From JAKEGN01 sp964465665 (lineage in GTDB: Bacteria > Pseudomonadota > Gammaproteobacteria > Steroidobacterales > Woeseiaceae): a stretch of DNA of 13,542 bases. The translations under genes were made by a program, and so were the position numbers. The DNA is taken from the NCBI GenBank assembly GCA_964465665.1, contig CAYXKM010000314.1, forward strand, positions 1 to 13,542. Direction: 5' to 3'. Within the stretch, counting starts at the first letter, position 1. Each line of letters opens with the position of its first letter. This document shows positions 1 to 6,065 of the stretch, piece by piece. The notes beneath the pieces are model-generated. The model was not told where the DNA came from. It worked only from the letters and a program-made list of their open reading frames with translations, and ran no database searches.

Positions 1-483
1 ATCGAGCTGCAGTTCGGCCTGGGTCAGAAGCACCGCGTTGGCCGCCTCCGGCGTCTGTTCGTAGGCCTGCTTCAGCCATTTGTCGCGCCGGTCGTCTTCG
101 CCGAGCAGGTGGGCTGCCCTTGCAGCCTGCAGGTAATTGAGGAGTGGTGCGTCGCTGACGCTGGCCGAACGTGCAAGCATTTTTTCACCCTTGGAAAAAT
201 TGCCCTCGGCAATTTCAATCATGCCGCGTGTCAGGCGATCGCCAGCTCTGCTGCTGCGATAACGGCTGGCTGCTTCACCGAGCATTCGTGGTGCGTGCCA
301 GACTTTGAGGAGCAGCCACAGGCAAAAAATCAGGGATAGCACGATCCCGAGTAACACGGGAACGGACATTTCGATGATATAGCTGCGAAAATTGATGATT
401 ACGTAGCCAGGATCCTGCAGCAGAAAATGCGCCGCAAAGGCGCTTGCGAGTAGCGCGATCACGACCACGATGCCAAATTTCAC
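1..483 (-). CDS. hemY: HemY, heme-pathway membrane TPR protein (3' end missing)
   Basis: This is the N-terminal 161 codons of HemY, an inner-membrane protein encoded at the end of hemCDXY operons in gammaproteobacteria. Its exact role is unsettled; it is not the protoporphyrinogen oxidase that shares the name in Gram-positive bacteria. The protein begins VKFGIVVVIALLASAFAAHFLL, a first membrane segment, followed by the family-typical DPGYVIINF stretch. A second membrane segment lies at about residues 40-61, followed by WHAPRM. The rest is helical and TPR-like (GDRLTRGMIEIAEGNFSKGE, then NYLQAARAAHLLGEDDRR). The start is a GTG that overlaps the hemX TGA stop as GTGA, the usual sign of coupled translation. 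No ATG start lies near this position. The frame is open to base 1, so the rest lies outside the window. The family assignment is strong. Confidence 0.93.
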   Translation of the reverse strand, partial: MKFGIVVVIALLASAFAAHFLLQDPGYVIINFRSYIIEMSVPVLLGIVLSLIFCLWLLLKVWHAPRMLGEAASRYRSSRAGDRLTRGMIEIAEGNFSKGEKMLARSASVSDAPLLNYLQAARAAHLLGEDDRRDKWLKQAYEQTPEAANAVLLTQAELQLD

Positions 484-1673
484 TGCGTGGCTCCACTGTC
501 ACCTGCCGGTTCGCTCGACGGGCCGGAGTGCGAATCAGCTGACGACAGCACGCGATACTCGCGCAGCAATCTGAGCGATTCCGAAAGATCCGGCCGTGCG
601 ACCGGGGCTACGCTCTGTCGAATTTCACCGATTGTCTGCAGGGCGCTGCGTACAGGCGCGCTTTCGGCGTCGTAATAGCTGTTCAGCCAGCCGGCGGCCT
701 CATCGAGGCACTGGTCGAATATGGCCTGTTCGCCCCGCAGCAGTGCAATTCGCGCAGCCTGGAACTGCAAATTCAGGTTGGCGCGCAGGAAGTACTGCGC
801 CTTCGGTGCGATCAAAGGGCGTACAGTTTCGTCGCTGCGACGTACAGAAACTATCTCCGATGCCGTTTTCCTGAGCGACGCAATCATGCGATCCATACCA
901 GTGAGCTCGGGGTCCACCTCAACTTCCGGTTCCCCGGGTGTGTCGATTTCGGTGTTCAGCGGCAAACTGTCGACGACACTCGCAAGGCTTGAAAGCGCCA
1001 GGGAAATACCTTCGATGTCCGGCCTTTCGATGGAGTCGAGGGCGCGAAGCTCGTCGGCAAGAGTCCGGCGCACCCCGGTCAGGGCCGGATCGGCCAGTTG
1101 AGCGACTTTCTCGTCGGCCAGCTGCAGCGCAAGCGTCGCGAGTTTCGGATTGTCCGCGAGCTGCAATTGTGCATTGGCAATCTGCATGTAGTACTCGGCT
1201 TCGGCCAACAGCCACGAGTCCCGGAGACCGCTGGAAACCCCTCTCAACTCAGCCATCCCTGTTTCCACAGTGCCGAGCCGGGCCTGCAGCGTGTCGAGTC
1301 GCTGCAGGCGATCCGTGAGCTGGCTCTCGATGGCCTGAAAGTGCTGCTCCTGGTCGGCGGCTATTCCGGCCAGCTCACCGATTCTTGCATCGTTCGCATC
1401 CGTCGTACGGCGGATCGACTGCAGCGAATCTGTCAGCTGTTCGATCCGCGCCGCCTGCACGCTCGAGGCGCTGTCGTAGTCGGATCCGGTAAAACTCTGA
1501 TAACCCACTCGCGCCAGCGCTATCGCCGCGAGAGCCAGAGCGAGCCAGGCGACAAGACTTCGCGAACCTTCCCGTGTATTGGCGGGCACGTCGTTGTCCT
1601 TCTCGCGGGACGGCGCAGCCTTTGCGGACATCGCGTCGTTCGGCGGGCTGTCGTTGTTCGCGTTTTCGCTCAT
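480..1673 (-). CDS. hemX: HemX, uroporphyrinogen-III C-methyltransferase-like membrane protein
   Basis: HemX-family protein of 397 residues, close to the usual length of about 390. Databases often call it a uroporphyrinogen-III C-methyltransferase, but it has no SAM-binding methyltransferase fold and its function is not established. An acidic, proline- and serine-rich cytoplasmic tail (about 1-38) precedes a single membrane segment (about 40-56, AWLALALAAIALA). A coiled coil at about 72-145 is rich in Q, L, R and E. The hallmark of the family, WLLAEAEYYMQIANAQLQL, is at about 154-172. The rest is a periplasmic helical domain with a proline/glutamate linker near 240-255 and a Ser/Gly-rich C-terminus. 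The ATG overlaps the hemD stop (ATGA) and the stop overlaps the hemY GTG, so the gene sits inside a coupled chain. Confidence 0.95.
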   Translation of the reverse strand: MSENANNDSPPNDAMSAKAAPSREKDNDVPANTREGSRSLVAWLALALAAIALARVGYQSFTGSDYDSASSVQAARIEQLTDSLQSIRRTTDANDARIGELAGIAADQEQHFQAIESQLTDRLQRLDTLQARLGTVETGMAELRGVSSGLRDSWLLAEAEYYMQIANAQLQLADNPKLATLALQLADEKVAQLADPALTGVRRTLADELRALDSIERPDIEGISLALSSLASVVDSLPLNTEIDTPGEPEVEVDPELTGMDRMIASLRKTASEIVSVRRSDETVRPLIAPKAQYFLRANLNLQFQAARIALLRGEQAIFDQCLDEAAGWLNSYYDAESAPVRSALQTIGEIRQSVAPVARPDLSESLRLLREYRVLSSADSHSGPSSEPAGDSGATQ

Positions 1674-2446
1674 TCGGATTCGTCCTCACTCAGGCAAGCA
1701 TTAAGCCCGAGGATCATATCGTCCGGCCGCGGACCGGGTGCCAGTGTTGCAATCAGGCCGGGCATCTGTTCAGCAATGTTTTTTAACACACGACTGCTGG
1801 GGGTCACCAGTCGGGTTTGCCGAAGCAGGCTCCTGCGAGCAGCTGGCAGAACTTCAAGAAGGCTGTGCAAGGTGGCATCGCTCATGACGGTAATGCAACT
1901 GATTTCTTTGCGTCGTAGCAGGTTTTCGAGTTGCCGGATCTCACTGTCCGGAACGTGGCGTGCGCGGCGCAGATAGGTCGCCAGGTAGTCAACGGTCGCG
2001 CCACGCACACGCAAAGTGCTTCCCAACGTTTCGCGGCCATCCTGGCCGCGAATGATGCGAATGAGCTTTCCCGAAACATCCGTCAGTGCCTTGTCAGCAA
2101 GCAGACTTTCACTGTCGAAACCGGTGCGTGGACAAATGGCCTTTGCAAGTCCGCGTAGCTTCAATTCCGCCTGTGTCGTCGGTCCGATGGCCGCAGTCAA
2201 CGCGTCCTTCGGATGCCATGAGAAACCGTGGCGCACGGCATTCGGGCTGACATAAATTACGACATCCGGCGCGGCCATCTCCGCAACGTCCGCGGCAATA
2301 TCAGCTTCGTTGCGCGGTACGATTTCGAGCAGCGGCATGCGCAGCGCAATGCCGCCGGCAGCTTCGATAGCTTTCGCAAGTTCGCCAGCCTGTTCCGCCG
2401 GTCGCGTCACCAGGATACCGTGGCCGTGTAAAGGGCCAGCAGTCAT
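1670..2446 (-). CDS. hemD: Uroporphyrinogen-III synthase
   Basis: HemD (258 residues, normal length) cyclises hydroxymethylbilane to uroporphyrinogen III with inversion of ring D. This is the branch point for heme, siroheme and cobalamin, and the enzyme is cytosolic. The family is divergent in sequence, but the landmarks are present: an N-terminal beta-alpha unit (GILVTRPAEQAGELAKAIEAAGG), the middle S/T-x-NAV motif (YVSPNAVRHGF), and the late strands CITVMSDATLHSLLEVLP and LVTPSSRVLKNIAEQ that form the second lobe. The position between hemC and hemX settles the call. The start is an ATG overlapping the hemC stop as ATGA, and the stop overlaps the hemX start the same way. Confidence 0.95.
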   Translation of the reverse strand: MTAGPLHGHGILVTRPAEQAGELAKAIEAAGGIALRMPLLEIVPRNEADIAADVAEMAAPDVVIYVSPNAVRHGFSWHPKDALTAAIGPTTQAELKLRGLAKAICPRTGFDSESLLADKALTDVSGKLIRIIRGQDGRETLGSTLRVRGATVDYLATYLRRARHVPDSEIRQLENLLRRKEISCITVMSDATLHSLLEVLPAARRSLLRQTRLVTPSSRVLKNIAEQMPGLIATLAPGPRPDDMILGLNACLSEDESE

Positions 2447-3360
2447 GCCAATTCGGACGCAAGCAGTTCGCCTGCTCCACGTGCAAGCAATCGGTCCGCA
2501 ACCTCATAACCGAGTGCCTCCGCGTCGGCGCAGCTGCCGGTGATTTCCTCCCGCAGAATGCGGCTTCCGTCAGCACGGGCAACCAACGCGAGAAGCGTAA
2601 GGTCATCGCCGTGCAGGCTGCCAAGACTCGCGACCGGCGACTGGCAGGTCGCGCGCAAGCGACGCGCGACGGCGCGCTCGGCTAAAGGTGTCCGCCGTGT
2701 TTCGGCATGATCGAGTTGCGTCAGCAGTTCCAGTAGTTCATCACGGTCGTCGAGACATTCGATGCCTATTACGCCTTGGGCTGCCGCGGGCAACATCGTT
2801 TCGGGATTGAAGCGTTCGCTGATATGCGTCTCGAGGCCAAGCCGTTCCAGTCCGGCACAGGCAAGTACGATGGCGTCGTATTCGCGCTCGGCGAGTTTCC
2901 TGAGCCGAGTATTGACGTTGCCTCGCAACGGTAGCACTTGCAGGTCCGGACGAAGCGCCCGCAGTTGCGCCTGACGTCGTAAACTTGAGCTGCCGATGAC
3001 TGCGGCGAGCGGCAGTTCGGCAAGTTTCCGTCCGTCAAGTGTCAGAAGCGCATCGGCGGAGCTTGCCCGCCGAAGCATAGCCGCGATGCAAGAGCCCTCC
3101 GGCATCTCGGCTGGAACATCTTTCATCGAATGCACAGCAATATCCGCAGCGCCAGCCTGTATCGCCATTTCGAGTTCCTTGATAAACAGACCTTTGCCCC
3201 CAATCTGCTGCAGGCTGCGGTCGAGGATTTCGTCGCCGCGGGTAGTCATCGGCAAAAGATCGACCCCAGTCACTGCCGGCAGACTACGCAATTCGGCGGC
3301 TACATGTTCTGCCTGCCACAAGGCAAGCGCGCTTTTCCTGGTGGCGATGCGGATGCGCAC
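2443..3360 (-). CDS. hemC: Porphobilinogen deaminase (hydroxymethylbilane synthase)
   Basis: HemC (305 residues) joins four porphobilinogens into hydroxymethylbilane in the cytosol. The visible motifs are an N-terminal IRIATRKSALALWQAEHV, the TTRGDEILDRSL and GGKGLFIKELE segments, the catalytic-aspartate loop VHSMKDVPAEMP (Asp81), IGSSSLRRQAQL, LRGNVNTRLRKL, LPAAAQGVIGIEC, and the dipyrromethane-cofactor cysteine at Cys239 in ATCQSPVAS. The start codon is GTG, not ATG. An AAGGA lies about 12 bases upstream, inside the end of algR, and the gap to the algR stop is only 5 bases. The gene is therefore cotranscribed with the regulator and probably partly coupled to it. All key residues look intact. 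Confidence 0.97.
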   Translation of the reverse strand: MRIRIATRKSALALWQAEHVAAELRSLPAVTGVDLLPMTTRGDEILDRSLQQIGGKGLFIKELEMAIQAGAADIAVHSMKDVPAEMPEGSCIAAMLRRASSADALLTLDGRKLAELPLAAVIGSSSLRRQAQLRALRPDLQVLPLRGNVNTRLRKLAEREYDAIVLACAGLERLGLETHISERFNPETMLPAAAQGVIGIECLDDRDELLELLTQLDHAETRRTPLAERAVARRLRATCQSPVASLGSLHGDDLTLLALVARADGSRILREEITGSCADAEALGYEVADRLLARGAGELLASELA

Positions 3361-3365
3361 AGTGA

Positions 3366-4112
3366 CTAGTTTCCTTTCAGCCGACGCCGAACGTCCGCAA
3401 TATGGCGGCGGCTGACGATCAAAGGCAGATTGCGGCGCGAATCGTGGCCTCGCAGCCTGATCTCGAGTTGTCCATCGCCGTTCTTGGCCAGTGCTTCAAT
3501 CCGGTTGACGGCCACCAGTGCACTGCGATGTATTCGGACGAATTGCGCGCCGAACTCCACTTCGAGCGATTTGAGGGAATCGTCAAGCAGGTCCTCTCCG
3601 TCCTCGTGGACAACCGTGACATATTTCTGATCGGCGATAAAGCAATGGATATCAGTGACGGCTATGAGCTTGAGTTCGCCGTGGCGCCGGGCACAGACGT
3701 GCGCGCGTTGTCGTGACAATCCTGCTTGCGTTGACACTGCGCCAAGTTTCTCACGGCTGAGTCGTGACGCCTGGCGCAGTGCTTTTTCGAGCCGTTCGCG
3801 GCGTACCGGTTTCAGTATGTAGCCAATGGCGTTCGCATCAAACGCCTGGATGGCGTATTCATCGTAGGCCGTAGTAAAAACAACGGCAGGCGGCTCTGCA
3901 AATGAATTGAAGTGCCGAGCTGTTTCGATCCCGTCGATTCCAGGCATCCGGATATCGAGCAATACGACATCAGGCCGAAGCTTCTCGGCCATTAGCAGCG
4001 CTTCCCGTCCGTTACCCGCTTCGCCGATGACCGTGTGTTCGCCGGTGTCCCCGATGATCTGCCGCAGGCGATCACGCGCAGGCGCCTCATCATCGACGAT
4101 AAGAATATTCAT
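3366..4112 (-). CDS. algR: AlgR-type LytTR response regulator
   Basis: A 248-residue response regulator with a receiver domain (about 1-120) and a LytTR DNA-binding domain (about 140-245). The receiver has the acidic pair Asp7/Asp8, the phosphoacceptor Asp53 in LLDIRMPGIDG, the switch Thr in FTTAYDEYA (80-81) and Lys101 in ILKPV, so it should be phosphorylatable. The LytTR part contains IHCFIADQKYVTVV, LKSLEVEF and FVRIHRSALVAVNRIEAL, which is diagnostic. In Pseudomonas, AlgR controls alginate, type IV pili and other surface traits; whether the targets are the same here cannot be read from this window. Its ATG overlaps the algZ stop (ATGA), which identifies its cognate sensor, and hemC follows after 5 bases. 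It is called AlgR rather than a generic LytTR protein because of the algZ-algR-hemC context. Confidence 0.93.
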   Translation of the reverse strand: MNILIVDDEAPARDRLRQIIGDTGEHTVIGEAGNGREALLMAEKLRPDVVLLDIRMPGIDGIETARHFNSFAEPPAVVFTTAYDEYAIQAFDANAIGYILKPVRRERLEKALRQASRLSREKLGAVSTQAGLSRQRAHVCARRHGELKLIAVTDIHCFIADQKYVTVVHEDGEDLLDDSLKSLEVEFGAQFVRIHRSALVAVNRIEALAKNGDGQLEIRLRGHDSRRNLPLIVSRRHIADVRRRLKGN

Positions 4113-5200
4113 GCGAATTGCTCATCTCGGGGAAATCGCAGCCGCACACTGTACTGCTCCGCCGATTCGACGACATCGACCGCTGCCCGGTTTCCGTAGG
4201 CAAGCTCGAAGCGTTGCCGGATGTTCGACAGTGCCATCTGGTTGCCGTCCTTGCGCCGGTTCGTGACCGCAGCGACCGGGTTCCTGATTTCGATCTGCAA
4301 ATCGTCGTCGATGCGCGAGCCTGTAACCACGACCTCACCGCCATCCGCCAGCAATTCGATACCGTGGTAAATGGCGTTCTCGAGTAGCGGTTGTATCGTC
4401 AGGCTCGGGATCAGGGCGCGCATCGGCAGCTCGTTGACGTTCCAGCGCACGCGCAGCCGATCGCCGAGGCGGAGTTTCTCGATTCGCTGGTAGATTGCTA
4501 CGACCTCCAGCTCTTCTTTCAGCGTAACGCGATCTTTCGGATTTCCCAGATTCGCACGCATCAGGTCTGCAAGATCCTCGACGGCTTCCTCGGCCCGCGC
4601 TGGATCGGAACGCGCCAGGGATGCGATCGTATTCAGACTGTTGAACAGAAAGTGCGGGCGAATCAGAGCCTGCAACGCGCTTATCCGGGACTGCGCTTCG
4701 AGCACGATGCTGCGCCGCCATTCGCTCGATATGTACAGGTATCTCATCGCCAGCGCGATGACGATCGAGCTGATCGCTATCGTCCGTATCAGAAAGCCGG
4801 CGTGAGTATCGTGGATGATGGCAACTTCGCGAAATGTTCGGCTCAGTTGCCATGTTCCCTCGGCAACGGCAAGGCAGAGCAAAAGCAACAGACCAAAGGC
4901 AATGACGAACGCCTGCGTTTTGCCGAACCGTTCAATCCATGTGCGGAGTTTGCACAGCAACGCAGTGCCGAGCAGCGCCATCCATACAACGTACATGGCC
5001 ATCTGACCGAGTTCGCCGAGGAAATCGCCGGCTTGTGGGCGTGCGGCGAGCGTCAGGACGATGGCGACAAGCGTAGCGACGAGGACGATGATCAGTACGG
5101 CGCCGGCAGCGCAGAAATCCGGCAGATATGCCTGCGATTGCTGGTTCGTGGTATCGCGTGCTGCAGCCAATGTCAGGCTCCGGACGTTACAAGCCGGCAT
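4109..5200 (-). CDS. algZ: AlgZ/FimS-type sensor histidine kinase
   Basis: Inner-membrane sensor kinase of the LytS/AlgZ (His_kinase, PF06580-type) family. Four hydrophobic segments lie at about residues 31-52, 64-84, 95-114 and 136-156, joined by short loops, so there is no sizeable periplasmic sensor domain. The phosphoacceptor is His183 in RPHFLFNSLNTIASLAR. The ATP-binding part has the N-box LLENAIYHGI (Asn275), but the usual DxGxG box is replaced by IRNPVAAV. The later glycine box reads GNQMALSNIRQRFELAYG, which resembles the unorthodox AlgZ pattern. The ATG at 5200 has no Shine-Dalgarno and overlaps a TACAAT sequence. A TTG at codon 11 (position 5170) follows CGGAG with 7-base spacing and may be the true start, giving 353 residues. 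The gene is first in the operon and coupled to algR by ATGA. Confidence 0.92.
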   Translation of the reverse strand: MPACNVRSLTLAAARDTTNQQSQAYLPDFCAAGAVLIIVLVATLVAIVLTLAARPQAGDFLGELGQMAMYVVWMALLGTALLCKLRTWIERFGKTQAFVIAFGLLLLLCLAVAEGTWQLSRTFREVAIIHDTHAGFLIRTIAISSIVIALAMRYLYISSEWRRSIVLEAQSRISALQALIRPHFLFNSLNTIASLARSDPARAEEAVEDLADLMRANLGNPKDRVTLKEELEVVAIYQRIEKLRLGDRLRVRWNVNELPMRALIPSLTIQPLLENAIYHGIELLADGGEVVVTGSRIDDDLQIEIRNPVAAVTNRRKDGNQMALSNIRQRFELAYGNRAAVDVVESAEQYSVRLRFPRDEQFA

Positions 5201-5204
5201 TGTA
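5168..5204 (-). promoter_or_regulatory. Possible algZ -10 element and alternative TTG start with RBS
   Basis: Reading leftward, TACAAT occupies 5204-5199 and overlaps the first ATG of algZ. A CTGACC lies 15 bases upstream, inside the palindrome arm, and could act as a weak, short-spaced -35. Transcription would then begin near 5192, inside the ATG-initiated frame. The next in-frame start, TTG at 5170-5168, has CGGAG 7 bases upstream. Together these favour the TTG start, but the -35 is poor and the promoter is a tentative call. Confidence 0.4.
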
Positions 5205-5213
5205 ACCGAGTAA

Positions 5214-5259
5214 AAACAGGGTCAGACCACAATTGGTTAATTGTGGTCTGACCCCGTTT
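5214..5259. repeat. Near-perfect 46-bp palindrome, REP-like, possible terminator
   Basis: The arms GGGTCAGACCACAATT (5219-5234) and AATTGTGGTCTGACCC (5239-5254) are a perfect 16-bp inverted repeat around a GGTT loop. Beyond one A/C mismatch, four more pairs (AAAAC with GTTT plus its G) extend the stem to 5214 and 5259. Read leftward, the stem is followed by TTTTT (5216-5212), so it could terminate transcription from the DUF4124 gene, whose stop is 25 bases upstream. The GGTCAGACC core resembles palindromes I recall as dispersed REP-like repeats in proteobacteria, some linked to RAYT (REP-associated tyrosine) transposases; that link is from memory and no transposase is present here. The palindrome lies only 14 bases from the first possible algZ start. 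Confidence 0.8.
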
Positions 5260-5283
5260 ATTTGTGGGGGCTCTAAGCGTGGA

Positions 5284-5781
5284 TCAGGGAGAGCAGTACT
5301 CTTCTACCTGGCGCTGCACATTCTCTCTCGCGGCCTGCGTCTCGGTTTCGTCAAGGTAAACACGTTCGCCGTTCTCGTCTTCGCGGTAAAGGCGACGGGA
5401 TTGGATGAACTTTTCGAGCCTTGCACGATATGTCGTGCACTTTTCGGTTCGTTCACGAGCTTCAGCGCGCAACTCTTCCTCGCTCGGGCCCGCGGGTTCG
5501 TTTGCGGCCGCCTCGCGGGCTGTCGCCTGCTGCTCCAGCCTTGCCGTGGTCTGCGCCTGTATGCGTGCGGGATCGGTCGGCCGCGAAGTGATATGCAAAC
5601 GGACCTCGGACTCGGCGCCGCTCGGGCGGTCACCGTACTGAACGTTGCCATCCGAGTCGACCCATTTGTAGATTTCGCCGGCTGTTGCCATTCCTGTCAT
5701 CGCGCCTGCGAGCAACAGCAATGCCGTGGTCATTGCCGCGGTTATCAAAGTGGTCCGAATTGCCTTACTGTGGTGCTGCAT
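5284..5781 (-). CDS. Exported DUF4124-domain protein
   Basis: A 165-residue protein with a Sec signal peptide (about 1-35: basic start, then TALLLLAGAMTGMATAG) and a DUF4124 domain at the mature N-terminus, recognised by EIYKWVDSDGNVQYGDRP. That short beta motif is common in exported gammaproteobacterial proteins of unknown function. A charged helical, probably coiled-coil region (about 75-125) follows, rich in A, E, R and Q. Two cysteines, Cys115 and Cys163, could form a disulfide in the periplasm. The ATG at 5781 was chosen because AAGGA stands 8 bases upstream and the signal peptide starts there. The frame is open up to 5916, but that extension would bury the signal peptide. The gene appears to be a single transcription unit between amtB and algZ. 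No function can be assigned. Confidence 0.85.
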   Translation of the reverse strand: MQHHSKAIRTTLITAAMTTALLLLAGAMTGMATAGEIYKWVDSDGNVQYGDRPSGAESEVRLHITSRPTDPARIQAQTTARLEQQATAREAAANEPAGPSEEELRAEARERTEKCTTYRARLEKFIQSRRLYREDENGERVYLDETETQAARENVQRQVEEYCSP

Positions 5782-6065
5782 CGTGTGGGTCCTTGCGAGC
5801 CAGTCGGCACCTGCTGCAGTTGCTCGGCAGAGAGAGCCGACTGCCCTGACAGCCTGCTTTAGCGCTGGAGATGCGCGTATTACAGCATGCCGGACCGGCG
5901 ATTGGCGTGATGTCACTCACAGCCCGTTCCGTGAAGGGTTTCCCAATGAGCCCGCAAATCCTCTGGCAGCGGTCAGTGCGGCCCTTTGGCGCATCGCTGG
6001 ATCAGCCACGGATTCCGCGTCCCTGGCCCGGTAAATTTACCAAATATGGTCGGATAGTCCCCCTC
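5782..6065. other. Intergenic spacer between amtB and the DUF4124 gene
   Basis: This 284-base stretch holds no convincing gene. It must contain the promoter and leader of the DUF4124 gene, but no strong -35/-10 pair stands out. Near the start codon the segment AGTCGGC/GCCGACT (5802-5808 with 5836-5842) can pair, and the shorter TCGGC/GCCGA (5824-5828 with 5836-5840) competes for the same arm. A 12-bp perfect palindrome, GGTAAATTTACC, lies at 6030-6041, 24 bases past the amtB stop. No clear intrinsic terminator follows amtB. Confidence 0.5.

Noticed and set aside
1098..1976. Long open frame on the plus strand across hemX and hemD (292 codons)
   Set aside because: It has Arg/Ser-rich composition with no recognisable motif and lies opposite two well-supported genes; it is a GC-rich antisense shadow.
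4391..5251. Long plus-strand open frame opposite algZ (286 codons)
   Set aside because: It has no motif, membrane or signal features and runs antisense to a kinase with clear motifs; its end runs into the palindrome.
5782..5916. N-terminal extension of the DUF4124 protein to an ATG at 5916
   Set aside because: It would place 45 residues in front of a clear signal peptide, while the ATG at 5781 has AAGGA at ideal spacing.
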